A stretch of DNA of 64,000 bases from positions 372,001 through 436,000 of the forward strand of contig NC_050721.1 in assembly GCF_013402915.1 (NCBI RefSeq). The letters are read 5' to 3'. Below the pieces are notes generated by a model. That model was not told the origin of the DNA. It was given only the letters and a program-made list of their open reading frames with translations, and made no database searches. This DNA comes from Zygotorulaspora mrakii (Eukaryota; Ascomycota; Saccharomycetes; Saccharomycetales; Saccharomycetaceae). The position numbers were made by a program, and so were the translations under genes. Shown piece after piece: positions 49,447 through 59,743 of the stretch. Numbering within the stretch: position 1 is the first letter of the stretch; every line of letters starts with the position of its first letter.

Positions 49447-51315
49447 TTAGAAGAACGCTTTTCCAGTACCGTATTCATAGACATCAACGACATCATCTGT
49501 AAGGTCTTTTTTCTTTAATGTCATTTTCCATTCATTGTCGAAATCTTCGACATCAGCCCAGCGTTGGAAAAATCCTTTATCTTTCAATATATTTTTCACA
49601 GGCTGCCCAGGAACTGGAAAGAAATAGCACAGTACGATATATATCAGGGCACTGATAAAATAGCCGATATAATAATTCAAGTAATATAAGTTTAATGCAC
49701 CTTGAGAAACAGTGATGGCTGGTGCACCGACAGTTCCGATGAAACCCGGTAAATTTGGAGCAATACCACACAGATAAGCAACAGCGGCTCTCCAGTTGCA
49801 GCCGTATTTGTTGTACATGTAGAATGAGCCTTTTTGGTTAGAGTATAAGTGTGTAATTTTGACATAGCCTCTTCTTACCACAAAATAGTCTGCAAACACG
49901 ATACCAGCAATACTGGACAAGAAAATTGCATAAGCTGATAAAGCCATAGTGAATTTGTTTGATGTTGCCAAAAGATTCCATGGACAAATACATAATGCAA
50001 TGGCAGCACAGAATAAAGAGCCACGTCTAATGTTGATAAACCTGGGGAATAGAGCAGTCATATCGGTACCACATGATAGAGAATTAGCAGAAATATTGGT
50101 ACCCAATTGAGCAACTGTAAAAACAAATGAGATCAAGAAAACACCAGCTCTTGTGCCCCTTGTAAAAGTTGTTTCCAAAAATTGTGCCAGCACATCGATT
50201 GGAGACCAGTAATTAATCCCGTATAATTGAAATCCCGCTGCTGTAACTATAATACCAACTAAACATGTAATAGAGAACAGAAATGGGATAGCGACAAGCT
50301 GGATCCATAAGGAGGAGTTTTTAGTAGTTGAAAATCTTGCGAAATCTGGTGCATTAACGATTAGAGTTGCAAAATTTGCCAAACAGCCGACAACGGATCT
50401 AACCATAATCCAGTTGAACTCTGAGCCGTGGGGTTCAAACTCATTCAAAGCTCCTAGAGCAATAGTCCCGTGTGACTTTCTAACGGCCCAAATTAAAAAT
50501 CCAAATGCAGCGAATGGAACCATGACTGCCTTGACTGTGAATAAATGTTTCAACTTATGTGGGGGAATTAACAAAAATGGAAGACTGCCGACCCAAAAAA
50601 TGAAGAAACACATAAAGTTGTATGTAGTAGCATTCGGCGAATTGAAATGATCAGGGATTCTTGTTTCCAAGTTTCTTCCAAACACAGACTTCAACATCAG
50701 TGAGATGGTAGAACCACCTAGGTAGGACTGAACAGAATACCACACAATAGCCATAACAACACGGTTAATGATTGGCCACATGGAAAAGTAAACACCAAAT
50801 GAAGCTCTAACGGCTATTGGGAAGGAGAGATGGTATGACGAACCAATTCTTGAAGCAAGCACAACGAATAAACCAACACAACCGTAGCCGATCCAGATGG
50901 TGATCCAGCATTGCCACCAATTCAAACCTAATTGCAAACCCGTCGCAGCCACTTGCCACGTATTGATGTTGAAACAGTCAGCTAACCAAAAGTAAGCAAA
51001 ATTCCACCAAGACCAAATTCTTCTCTTCTCTTCAACAGGCTTCAAATCATGATTATTCAAAAACGACTGCTTCAAACTCACACCTAAATACGCCTTATCC
51101 ACGACCAACCAATTGCAATAGAATTTTTGCCAAGCAGTTTTGACCTCGATATCCTTCTCGGAAATTGAACCCGTACTCAAAGAATCGTCCTCGCCACCAT
51201 ACGAAGACACTACCTTGACGTTCCTCTTCTCTGACTCTTCCTCAGTGCTTGAACCTCTCTTTTGCAGATATTTTTGCGAACGGTTGCTGAAAACAGCAGC
51301 TAGCTCATCAGCCAT
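49447..51315 (-). CDS. FUR4: FUR4, uracil permease
   Basis: 622 residues (S. cerevisiae 633), a nucleobase-cation-symport-1 transporter of the plasma membrane that takes up uracil with protons. The cytosolic N-tail has an acidic Ser-rich PEST-like stretch (STEEESEKR, GGEDDSLSTGSISEKD), the region where casein kinase and Rsp5 act on Fur4. The 12-span core has the conserved entry ATGLQLGLNWWQCWITIWIG (about 120-140), NRVVMAIVWYSVQSYLGG, the NAPDFARFS loop, and LGTNISANSLSCGTDM. The tail ends DVYEYGTGKAFF. Uridine (FUI1) and allantoin (DAL4) permeases are close relatives; similarity and place beside POA1 point to FUR4. Confidence 0.94.
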   Translation of the reverse strand: MADELAAVFSNRSQKYLQKRGSSTEEESEKRNVKVVSSYGGEDDSLSTGSISEKDIEVKTAWQKFYCNWLVVDKAYLGVSLKQSFLNNHDLKPVEEKRRIWSWWNFAYFWLADCFNINTWQVAATGLQLGLNWWQCWITIWIGYGCVGLFVVLASRIGSSYHLSFPIAVRASFGVYFSMWPIINRVVMAIVWYSVQSYLGGSTISLMLKSVFGRNLETRIPDHFNSPNATTYNFMCFFIFWVGSLPFLLIPPHKLKHLFTVKAVMVPFAAFGFLIWAVRKSHGTIALGALNEFEPHGSEFNWIMVRSVVGCLANFATLIVNAPDFARFSTTKNSSLWIQLVAIPFLFSITCLVGIIVTAAGFQLYGINYWSPIDVLAQFLETTFTRGTRAGVFLISFVFTVAQLGTNISANSLSCGTDMTALFPRFINIRRGSLFCAAIALCICPWNLLATSNKFTMALSAYAIFLSSIAGIVFADYFVVRRGYVKITHLYSNQKGSFYMYNKYGCNWRAAVAYLCGIAPNLPGFIGTVGAPAITVSQGALNLYYLNYYIGYFISALIYIVLCYFFPVPGQPVKNILKDKGFFQRWADVEDFDNEWKMTLKKKDLTDDVVDVYEYGTGKAFF

Positions 51316-52157
51316 TTTATTGTTTTCTATTTTAAGTGCTTTCTTTGACCTGTTACTGTATTCGAATCTTAATGAGAAGTCTTATTCCATGAATGCCCAA
51401 CCTTCCACGTATTTATATATGTAAAAGTGCATCTCACATTTGATGCAACCTGCATTTAGTGTTAAATTGCAGATCAAAGATTTTTCATGAAAATAAGGAT
51501 CGCAGAGATCTCAAAATGCTTCTGCTTCTGCATACACTGGCTAATTGACTGATCAGAACAATTTTGACTTATCTTATCGTAATCCGGCGAATATTCAAGA
51601 AAAATGCATTATTTTTGCCTCATGACATCTACTGATAAAGTGCGTTTTTCCTTTTTTTCCCGCTTCTTCGATGGCGTTGCGCCTGACAGCGCTGTTGGAA
51701 ATCCGCCGGATTAAAATGAAGATGCAGTTATGTCGTGTTGCGAACCAATCCCTATCACCAATAGACAAGCCAGCGACGCAGTTCTCCGAATAGACGCCGG
51801 AATTCTCCGAGACATATTCTTATCAAGGTAATACCTTGTGTAAAACCTTGGAAAGAATCCTGAAAGGGTCAAGTGTTCGTAGATGGATTAGCTTTTTGGT
51901 CAAAAGAATGCAAGGTGGATCTGGGGAAAAAACCTTGGGCTCTCGGAGGCTTGCGAACGCAAATTCCATTTCTTCACAATTTAAGCAAATGGAGGCACTT
52001 TCTTGTTCAATCTTAGTTTCTAGTGACAGATACCCAATTGCAATCTCTAGTGAGAGAACTTATTAAGGTGTTTCTTACATGTATGTAAAGTTTGTGTATA
52101 TCTTCTGAAGTGATACAGCAAAATTATTTAGAATTGCACAGAGCAAGCTCCTGGGCG
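51316..52157. other. intergenic region SNQ2-FUR4
   Basis: About 840 bp, the FUR4 promoter plus SNQ2 3' end. It has a double GATAAG on the minus strand and several CCG/CGG triplets between 51580 and 51820 (for example TCCGGCGAA, TCCGCCGGA, CTCCGAATAGACGCCGGA), a pattern that zinc-cluster activators such as Ppr1 could use; no exact TTCGG-N6-CCGAA was found. The open frame at 51836-52066 begins at TTG and resembles nothing. Confidence 0.5.
51568..51578 (-). promoter_or_regulatory. overlapping double GATAAG site before FUR4
   Basis: The minus strand reads GATAAGATAAG, two overlapping GATAAG motifs about 255 bp upstream of the FUR4 ATG. GATA factors (Gln3, Gat1) prefer paired sites of this sort in nitrogen-regulated promoters. 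Confidence 0.45.
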
Positions 52158-55100
52158 CTATTTTTTCTCTTTAGAGCCTCTTAGTGATAATCTACTTATC
52201 AAACGCTGAGAAAAATCTTGCAAAGCCGTGGTATCAAGAAGACTTACCTGTCTCACATGGAACAGGTAGTAAATGGCTACCATTGCAAAGAAATTGAATA
52301 TGATGTATGCCCAGTAAAGTCCAAAATTTCTCCAAAGATATGAATAACTTCCTCCTATACGACGTAGATATTCATCACCGACACTGTATAGACAATACGC
52401 ACAGTCTTGGGTTGCATCTGGGTTATTGACGTAGCCGGTATTAGTGGACAAAAATGACTCCATGTACGAACCACAAGTTTGTCCTGCAGGCGGATTCAGA
52501 TAAGACAGCTCTTTACCCCTGCAGACAACCTCCTTGCCATGTAAAACGAGTGAGAGTAAGTTCTGAACGAAATATGTGTATGGGGAGGCCTTCCACATGA
52601 AAGTCCAAAAACCGGGCATCAAAGATGGTGGCTGAACAACACCACAGAAACTCAATAAGAATGACAATACCAGACCCATAATCACATTTGCTGAAGGTAG
52701 GTTTGGTGCCATGTACAGTATCATTAAGCCCAGAGAGATGTAGAACAGTTGAAAAAGGATGGAATAGTTCAAAAAGAAAACTGCCGACCTCGATGCCTCG
52801 AAGAAAATTCTCAGTGGGAAATAAAAGGAGACAAAATATATCGTTGAGAAAACAAAATGGTACGGTATTTCACAGAGGTACTGAGTGATCAACAATAACG
52901 ACCAGTGAAACATATTAGATTTCGATTCTCTAACCTCGAATAATTCTCTGGCAGCCAAGGCACGAGCTTGGATTTGGTTCATCGCAGGTGCCGAAATCAC
53001 AATCGATATGAAAGTTGCGAACAATGCATTTTGCAAACCAGTATAACTATCACCAACATTGAAGAACGTGAACCCTACGTAAACACCACCAACTGTCATC
53101 AACATAAATTTTGACATCAAATAAGGTAGATCCCTCCAGAAAGTAGTGAACGTTCTCAAGTAAACATACTTCATTTGATAGAAATAGCCGGTGGCATATT
53201 TGGTAGGCTTTTTATCTGTGTCAGATGATGGCGCATTTTTTTCAGATAATTCGATAATCATTTGTTGAACTTTTTCTTCATTTACTTTGTATTCCGGTGA
53301 TACTCTCCAAATTTCATGCCAATCTTCATTCACTGATGCTGTGGCACCTGCCCCTATTGCTTCAAGAATATATTCGGCAGGATTTTCCTTCGAATCACAT
53401 TTTCGAGCACCATTTCTTTCGAAGTAACTTAATAATGTTGATGAGTTTTCACCAACATCACCGAAATATACAGTTTGACCACCTTTTTTCAGCAGTAGTA
53501 ACCTATCGAACTGTTCAAATAAAGTAGCAGAAGGTTGATGAATGGTACACAAGATTGATTGGCCGGCATGTGATAATCTTCTCAACAGTTGCACGATTGC
53601 CCAAGCAGATTGTGAATCAAGACCAGAAGTTGGTTCATCCAAGAACAGTAAAAGATCAGGTTTTGCCACTAGTTCGACACCAATTGACAATTTTTTCCTT
53701 TGTTCAACGTTTAAACCAGCACCAGGTACACCAACAAGTGCCTCAGCATACTCCTGCATATCAAGAACTTCGATAACCTTTTCGGCAAAATCAATTTTCT
53801 CGGCATCCGAAACAGCTTGAGAACGACGCATCCTTGCGGAAAATATTAATGATTCTCGCACTGTCATTTCTGCTATATGTAAATCTTGTTGTTGAACATA
53901 TCCAGTACGCCTTTCAAAACTTGCATCAATGGAGCAGCCATTAACCAGCATATCACCTGTAATAATGCCAACATTTCTTTGGGCCAATGTATTTAATAAT
54001 GTGGTTTTACCAGCGCCTGATTCACCCATGAGGGCTGTCATCGTACCAGGTACACAATAACCAGAGATATGATCCAATAATTGACGTTCACCACCATTAT
54101 AAGGAATAGTAAAACAAACATCTTTCCAGAGAAAAACCCCTGTACTTTTCAAATCGCCAAATCCATTGAGTTCATTTTCTTTGGAGCTGACGCTGTTACT
54201 ACCATTTACAAGATCTTCTTTAACATCTGCGATATTCATATTATCAGCAGATTCTAAATCATTTACATCATGATTTTTTTTCAAAAATCTTTTAGCACCT
54301 TTCCTAAAGATCAAAGCATCACCGCCACCTTTTACAGGACGTTTGTATTCTGTAATGATAGCTTTTAATGCAATATAACCGATTAAGAAACACCACATGA
54401 TACCAAAATTTCTCCAAGTATCTTTATATTGATAATCAAATTGTTCTCTTAGATAATCGTCACCCAAGACCCAGGATTGACCAGGTCTTGATCCAACAAA
54501 TGCACAAACTTGTTGATCAGGTTCTAAATTTGTGTAACCAGGCCCACTTGGAACTAAACCACCACCACAATCCATATGTCTACCATGAAATTCAGCATTT
54601 AACATCGATTCAAAAGCGTATCTAATTGGCAAAACGTAAGCAATCCATTTGAACCATGGATGCATAGAGGGTAGTTGAATCATATAGGTGGAATAGAGAG
54701 ATATAGACATCATCAAGATACCTGCAATTGCATTGGCCTGAGATATGTCATCACAGGCAGCAGCTATCATTTCAAACAGTCCATTGATCGCTTCAGAGCA
54801 CATTGTCAAAAAGAGATAAACGATGAAAAAGCTGCCTGCGTTTCTGTGTAACCCAGCTAAGAAATATAGAATGATCAGAAATAATGTTAACCCAATCATT
54901 CTAAATGGGAAACTTGCAATAACGCTACCCAAAGCCTCGGTTGATGGATGATAAAAGGAATAATTTTTATGCTTCAATAAAATCGGTCTGTGATCAAAGG
55001 AAATATTTGCTAATGCCATTAACGAATAGTAAAGTAAAGCAAAATATAAGGCACCGCCTCTTGTGAAGGCACCATTCGTCGAGGATGGACTATTGTAAGC

Positions 55101-56669
55101 CAATGATCCAATAATAAAGGCCTGCGTTACAGCCGCAGCGATATTGATAACAGTATAAGATTTATTACCGTAAATTCTTTGTAAACCACGCACTGAACAA
55201 AGTCTCAATTGTTCCCAATAAGAAACGGTGTAAAACGATTTTGTACGGGCATGTTTTGATTTTTCTTGATTCATGGATTCATGGTATATATTTCTTGTTT
55301 TGTCTGGATTAACCTTCTCTTTATAATCTTTCAATTCAGTGATAAACTGCGAAAATTCTTCTGAATTTCTCCAGTGAGATTCAAATTCTTCAGCAGTTCT
55401 TGGGACTTTATTCTCGTAACCTTTCCTAATTTGGTGATAACCATTTGGATCTGTTAAAGCTGTTAAAAATTCTGCAGTATCTTGCCTAGAAGGGCATTCA
55501 TAACCCATATTGTAGAAAAAATCCTTGGCGTCCATGATATTACCATAGTAAATCTGTCTCCCGGAATACAAAAGTGTAACCTTATCAAAAGTATCGTAAA
55601 TATTTTGACTTGCCTGATAGATCGTTACCAAAGCTGTTGAGCCCATCAAATTTGTCATAATACGAATAGCATGCGCATATTCCAAGGCCGTTGAAGAATC
55701 TAAACCTCTTGTAGCATTATCCCAACAGTAAATTGAACCTCTGGCTACCAAAGCTTCAGCGATTGAGACACGTTTTCTTTCACCTCCAGAAACACCTCTA
55801 ACGAAATCATTACCAACCTTTGTGTCATATGTATGAGTCAAACCAAAAATTGTAGCAAAAAGATCTCGTGTTTGATCGATGTATTCCTGGCGGGACACGT
55901 TGTGAACTCTAACCGATGGTGTCTTGCACGCAATTGCAAAATCTAAGGTCTGTTTGACAGTCAAATATGGGAAATGAACATCCAGCTCACCATTATAGAT
56001 AACATCAGCTTTGAATTTCTTCATCATCTCCTTTTGAGGGATACCATCGTACGAAATATCTCCTTGTACGCCACCGGAAAACTGGTCTATTACACCAGCC
56101 GTGACTTTTAGCAGTGATGAACAGCCAGCACCAGGCCTACCGAGCACCAACACCATTTCACCCGGGTTCGCAAGCAGATTGACATTTTGCAAAATTTTTC
56201 TCTTTTTCTGACGCCGCTTATTGACGACAGCCTTAAAGATGGTATACGGCAACAACAAAATGTTACCAAACGTCGCACCCTCCAGCGCGCTTTCATCGTC
56301 ACCTTCAGCGCCGACGTTTTCAAGCATGACACCCGTCTTTCTGAATTTCACACCCTGTTCATTAGCGTCTGACACGAACTCCTGCAGGATTCTGTTCGCA
56401 TTAAAACCCTGGCCTGCATCGCCAGATCCATTGTTCCCGTCGCCCAAGCTCTTTATGTCAATTGGGCCATCTCTCGTTGTCATTTTTGAGAGCGTTCTAC
56501 TTAGATTTTCGATATACGAAGCAGTTTGCTCGTCGAACCCCGACGACAAACGTCTCGAAATAGGGCGACCATTCGGTAATCCACCATTGGGATCATAGTC
56601 TTTCAAGCTGGAGGCCCCAACGGTTTTGGACTGCGACCGCGACTCCGTTGCGGATGAGCTCTCTGTCAT
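52158..56669 (-). CDS. SNQ2: SNQ2, PDR-type ABC multidrug exporter
   Basis: 1503 residues from the ATG at 56669 (S. cerevisiae Snq2 1501). A full-size ABCG/PDR pump of the plasma membrane with reverse layout (NBD-TMD)2. The N-terminal NBD has the degenerate Walker A GRPGAGCSSLLK (from 177, Cys where Lys is usual) and an intact signature VSGGERKRVS. The second NBD has the intact Walker A GESGAGKTTLLN (from 882) and a degenerate signature LNVEQRKKLS, the usual asymmetric pairing in this family. Each half is followed by six spans; large outer loops carry Cys residues before the last spans (for example CGGGLVPSGPGY, CGSYMESFLSTNTGY). Place next to the RPL4/PSF1 block fits SNQ2 (YDR011W) rather than PDR18 or PDR5. 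Confidence 0.94.
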   Translation of the reverse strand: MTESSSATESRSQSKTVGASSLKDYDPNGGLPNGRPISRRLSSGFDEQTASYIENLSRTLSKMTTRDGPIDIKSLGDGNNGSGDAGQGFNANRILQEFVSDANEQGVKFRKTGVMLENVGAEGDDESALEGATFGNILLLPYTIFKAVVNKRRQKKRKILQNVNLLANPGEMVLVLGRPGAGCSSLLKVTAGVIDQFSGGVQGDISYDGIPQKEMMKKFKADVIYNGELDVHFPYLTVKQTLDFAIACKTPSVRVHNVSRQEYIDQTRDLFATIFGLTHTYDTKVGNDFVRGVSGGERKRVSIAEALVARGSIYCWDNATRGLDSSTALEYAHAIRIMTNLMGSTALVTIYQASQNIYDTFDKVTLLYSGRQIYYGNIMDAKDFFYNMGYECPSRQDTAEFLTALTDPNGYHQIRKGYENKVPRTAEEFESHWRNSEEFSQFITELKDYKEKVNPDKTRNIYHESMNQEKSKHARTKSFYTVSYWEQLRLCSVRGLQRIYGNKSYTVINIAAAVTQAFIIGSLAYNSPSSTNGAFTRGGALYFALLYYSLMALANISFDHRPILLKHKNYSFYHPSTEALGSVIASFPFRMIGLTLFLIILYFLAGLHRNAGSFFIVYLFLTMCSEAINGLFEMIAAACDDISQANAIAGILMMSISLYSTYMIQLPSMHPWFKWIAYVLPIRYAFESMLNAEFHGRHMDCGGGLVPSGPGYTNLEPDQQVCAFVGSRPGQSWVLGDDYLREQFDYQYKDTWRNFGIMWCFLIGYIALKAIITEYKRPVKGGGDALIFRKGAKRFLKKNHDVNDLESADNMNIADVKEDLVNGSNSVSSKENELNGFGDLKSTGVFLWKDVCFTIPYNGGERQLLDHISGYCVPGTMTALMGESGAGKTTLLNTLAQRNVGIITGDMLVNGCSIDASFERRTGYVQQQDLHIAEMTVRESLIFSARMRRSQAVSDAEKIDFAEKVIEVLDMQEYAEALVGVPGAGLNVEQRKKLSIGVELVAKPDLLLFLDEPTSGLDSQSAWAIVQLLRRLSHAGQSILCTIHQPSATLFEQFDRLLLLKKGGQTVYFGDVGENSSTLLSYFERNGARKCDSKENPAEYILEAIGAGATASVNEDWHEIWRVSPEYKVNEEKVQQMIIELSEKNAPSSDTDKKPTKYATGYFYQMKYVYLRTFTTFWRDLPYLMSKFMLMTVGGVYVGFTFFNVGDSYTGLQNALFATFISIVISAPAMNQIQARALAARELFEVRESKSNMFHWSLLLITQYLCEIPYHFVFSTIYFVSFYFPLRIFFEASRSAVFFLNYSILFQLFYISLGLMILYMAPNLPSANVIMGLVLSFLLSFCGVVQPPSLMPGFWTFMWKASPYTYFVQNLLSLVLHGKEVVCRGKELSYLNPPAGQTCGSYMESFLSTNTGYVNNPDATQDCAYCLYSVGDEYLRRIGGSYSYLWRNFGLYWAYIIFNFFAMVAIYYLFHVRQVSLLDTTALQDFSQRLISRLSLRGSKEKK

Positions 56670-57590
56670 CACTTCTGAAAAAATTGATCGAGTTCCACTG
56701 TACTATAATATTTTAATTAGGGACTTACCACAAGACAGCCATCTTTTTGACCGCAAGTAAAATATACCCTGGTCTTATATTATTCGTATTTTTTCAATTA
56801 TTGCCTTGGAAGCCGCCCTTGCAGAAGGAAATAACAAGTAAAAAAGAATTACCATTGCCAAAGATCATCACTAAAAAAAGAAGAAAATCCAAGGACCTTC
56901 TTTTCTACGATGGAAATAACGAATTTTTTTTTTTTCCATATTTCCATTTTAGCAGTGAGGGGTAGAAGCAGAGGGGTGGTAGCAGACAAAAACCCAAAAG
57001 AGGTTATTTCCGCGAAGCTTAAGTTAATAGCAGAGAGGCCTCCAGTGAAATTTTTCGATGGGGCTGCGAACGAAATATTGAAAAAAGCAGGTTTCCGGAC
57101 ACTTCCGATTTTTGACCGGACATTTGTCTGGACAGAACAGACACCGCAGTTTGAGACACCGCGGTTATCTTGCGGAAATACGTCATTCACATTCGGGCCT
57201 CCGAATGGGTCTGGGCCGAAAATAGCAGAGTAAACGGACATTCCTAGGCCGGCGCACGTACGCTGGATTTACGACACCGCAACCTCCTGCCGCATGGAGT
57301 TTCATTGCTGTGACTGTCAGACTACATCTCGCACCGTACGAGGAGGGGACGCTCCGAATTTAATAAAGTTTACGGAAGCCTGTCATGGAAATTCGTACCG
57401 AGTAGTTTCGAGACACGCAGTAAGGGTTGGTATTGGGGCTTATGGATTCTGAAAGCTCTTAGTATTGGCGAATGTCAGGCAGCATTATGGTGTATTGTGA
57501 GAAGGTGGTTGAATCCGGTCACATGACTCTCACGTGGAGCTTACTAAGGTGTTAGTTCTTGTTTCTCCTCCTTTATCTCACGGTTGATAT
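56670..57590. other. intergenic region between SNQ2 and tRNA-Ser
   Basis: About 920 bp with the SNQ2 promoter. It includes TTCCGCGAA at 57008-57016 and CCGCGG at 57159-57164, which resemble the CCGCGG core of the Pdr1/Pdr3 element but do not match it exactly, and CACGTG at 57531-57536 with GTCACATG at 57518-57525 (Cbf1-type E-boxes). No LTR was seen next to the tRNA. Confidence 0.5.
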
Positions 57591-57672
57591 GGCAACTTGG
57601 CCGAGTGGTTAAGGCGAAAGATTAGAAATCTTTTGGGCTCTGCCCGCGCAGGTTCGAGTCCTGCAGTTGTCG
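57591..57672 (+). tRNA. tRNA-Ser (anticodon AGA)
   Basis: An 82-base class II tRNA without intron. The acceptor arm pairs GGCAACT (57591-57597) with AGTTGTC (57665-57671, one G-U), with discriminator G at 57672. The A box TGGCCGAGTGG and the B box GGTTCGAGTCC (57651-57661) are intact. The anticodon loop lies in GATTAGAAATC, giving AGA, which reads UCU/UCC/UCA after inosine change. A serine-type long variable arm (GGGCTCTGCCC) is present. CCA is not encoded, as is normal. Confidence 0.97.
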
Positions 57673-57682
57673 TTTTTTTTTT
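57673..57682 (+). terminator. RNA polymerase III terminator of tRNA-Ser
   Basis: Ten T residues directly after the discriminator base, the usual Pol III stop signal. Confidence 0.9.
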
Positions 57683-57761
57683 GTTCTATGCAGTTTTTTC
57701 CGATGTGCTCTACAAATATTCCGGCAGTTTGGATATGGCAAAACCTCTAAAGGATCCCCCG

Positions 57762-57770
57762 GGTGGCAAA
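57762..57770 (+). promoter_or_regulatory. PACE element (Rpn4 site) before RPT2
   Basis: An exact GGTGGCAAA, the proteasome-associated control element bound by Rpn4, lies 61 bp upstream of the RPT2 ATG and 90 bp after the tRNA. Nearly all yeast proteasome genes have this nonamer, so the function is close to certain. Confidence 0.88.
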
Positions 57771-57831
57771 TACAAAACTAAGTTCGACACGATACAACAG
57801 ATACAGATACAACAGGAGCATCGTAGTTACC

Positions 57832-59145
57832 ATGGGACAAGGAGTATCTGCTGGTCAAGATAAAAAAAAAAAGAATAGTAACAAGGATAAGCCAAAATAT
57901 GAACCACCAGTTCAATCAAGATTCGGGAGGAAGAAAAGAAGAGGCGGTCCAGCAACAGCTGAGAAATTACCAAATATAAACCCGTCAACCCGTTGTAAGC
58001 TGAAGCTTCTAAGAGTTGAGAGAATCAAAGACCATCTACTGTTAGAAGAGGAGTTTGTGACGAATTCAGAGATCCTTAAACCATTTGAGAAAAAACAAGA
58101 AGAAGAAAGAAAGCAGCTGGAGGAAATCAGAGGTAATCCGTTAAGCATCGGAACTTTAGAGGAAATTATCGACGACGACCACGCAATTGTCACAAGCCCA
58201 ACAATGCCAGACTATTACGTTTCCATACTGTCGTTTGCTGATAAAGAACTTCTAGAGCCGGGATGTTCTGTACTTTTGCATCACAAGACAATGTCAATTG
58301 TTGGTGTCTTGCAGGACGACACGGATCCGATGATTTCTGTGATGAAGATTGATAAATCCCCGACCGAAAACTATAGTGATATCGGAGGTCTTGAAAATCA
58401 AATCCAGGAGATCAAGGAGGCTGTCGAGCTGCCATTAACTCATCCAGAACTGTACGAGGAAATGGGCATAAAACCACCCAAGGGGGTTATACTGTACGGT
58501 GCACCGGGAACAGGTAAAACTCTTTTGGCGAAAGCAGTTGCAAATCAAACCTCTGCGACTTTTTTGAGAATCGTTGGTTCCGAATTAATTCAGAAATATC
58601 TTGGTGATGGTCCACGTCTCTGTAGACAGATTTTCAAGGTTGCAGCAGAAAATGCTCCAAGTATTGTTTTCATTGATGAAATTGACGCTATTGGTACAAA
58701 AAGATATGATTCAAATAGTGGTGGTGAGAGAGAGATTCAGAGGACAATGTTAGAATTACTGAATCAATTAGACGGGTTTGATGATAGAGGTGATGTTAAG
58801 GTCATTATGGCAACAAATAAAATCGAAAGTCTTGATCCTGCTTTAATTAGACCGGGGAGAATTGATCGTAAAATCCTTTTCGAAAGTCCAGATTTGTCAA
58901 CAAAGAGAAAAATTTTGAGTATTCATACTTCAAAGATGAACCTAAACGAAAATGTCAACTTTGAAGAATTAGTAACATCAAAGGATGAATTATCTGGTGC
59001 AGACATTCAAGCGATGTGTACTGAAGCAGGTTTGTTAGCTTTAAGAGAGAGAAGAATGCAAGTTACTGCGGAAGATTTTAAGCAAGCAAAAGAACGTGTA
59101 ATGAAAAATAAAGTTGAAGAAAATCTTGAGGGTTTATACTTATAA
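57832..59145 (+). CDS. RPT2: RPT2, 26S proteasome regulatory ATPase
   Basis: 437 residues from the ATG at 57832, identical in length to S. cerevisiae Rpt2; the frame is open upstream toward the tRNA but without a suitable ATG context. Rpt2 is one of six AAA ATPases of the 19S base and opens the 20S gate. The start MGQGVSAG is an N-myristoylation signal. A coiled coil and OB domain precede the AAA module with Walker A GAPGTGKT (223-230), Walker [12 protein letters not shown] and the arginine-finger region RPGRIDRK. The C-terminus ends EGLYL, an HbYX-type (hydrophobic-Tyr-X) gate-opening motif. It is the first gene after the synteny break and is followed by PTC1, MED2 and ATP16 as on S. cerevisiae chromosome IV. 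Confidence 0.98.
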   Translation: MGQGVSAGQDKKKKNSNKDKPKYEPPVQSRFGRKKRRGGPATAEKLPNINPSTRCKLKLLRVERIKDHLLLEEEFVTNSEILKPFEKKQEEERKQLEEIRGNPLSIGTLEEIIDDDHAIVTSPTMPDYYVSILSFADKELLEPGCSVLLHHKTMSIVGVLQDDTDPMISVMKIDKSPTENYSDIGGLENQIQEIKEAVELPLTHPELYEEMGIKPPKGVILYGAPGTGKTLLAKAVANQTSATFLRIVGSELIQKYLGDGPRLCRQIFKVAAENAPSIVFIDEIDAIGTKRYDSNSGGEREIQRTMLELLNQLDGFDDRGDVKVIMATNKIESLDPALIRPGRIDRKILFESPDLSTKRKILSIHTSKMNLNENVNFEELVTSKDELSGADIQAMCTEAGLLALRERRMQVTAEDFKQAKERVMKNKVEENLEGLYL

Positions 59146-59743
59146 GTATTTAATTAAATATCGAAATTGCATTTAATATCTATTCCAATGCATGTTTTGT
59201 CCCTTTTTCTCTCCTCAACTCTTGCTTCGTAACTCCCCCCGCTTTGTTTTTTTTTTCATTCTTCATTTTTTTCAGGTTATCTAAAGAATCCTTTAAGTTC
59301 AAACTCTCTGATATCGAGCACCAAAAATATCAAAATAAATAACAAATCAGAAAAGTCAAAAAATTGTCAACATCCACATAATTTGATTCGAGCTCTTCTT
59401 GTGAACCCTAGAGAATAGAGTTATCGGTTGCGATTGTCATTTTTTCATAAAGTTGTACTCCCCTTCCCTTCCATTAGTGTCTATTTGTTTATTTCCTCCC
59501 AACGTTGGTTGATATATCATATTACTCCTGTCTTAAAGGTCTATTTGAGTTAGTAGAGTGTTATAAGATCAACTTCTCTGCAATATATTCAAATTCAAGA
59601 AGTTGGTTTAGTGATATTCAGGCAAGACTGTGTTCTATTTTTGGAAAATCTCGGTTGGTCGATTACACGTCAGACAATTCAATAAGGTGAAGGCTGTTCC
59701 ACTCTTTACCATCATACAGTGAGAGTCAATAACAAACAGCAAT
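59146..59743. other. intergenic region RPT2-PTC1
   Basis: About 600 bp between tandem genes, with C/T-rich tracts. The open frame at 59505-59690 resembles nothing, and no splice signals suggest an upstream exon of PTC1. Confidence 0.55.

Noticed and set aside
51836..52066. A 76-codon open frame between FUR4 and SNQ2
   Set aside because: It starts at TTG, has no earlier ATG and resembles no protein.
56900..57180. Pdr1/Pdr3 response elements before SNQ2
   Set aside because: TTCCGCGAA and CCGCGG resemble the element, but no exact TCCGCGGA or TCCGTGGA was found, so I list them only as resemblance.
57510..57590. Possible centromere: GTCACATG (CDEI-like) near the synteny break
   Set aside because: No AT-rich 80-bp CDEII and no CDEIII core with CCGAA follow on either side; E-boxes of this kind are common Cbf1 sites.
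57400..57700. LTR or transposon beside the tRNA
   Set aside because: No TG...CA-bounded repeat or Ty-like sequence was recognised on either flank.
57597..57863. An 88-codon open frame beginning inside the tRNA
   Set aside because: It overlaps the whole tRNA-Ser, its terminator and the start of RPT2 in another frame; the translation resembles nothing.
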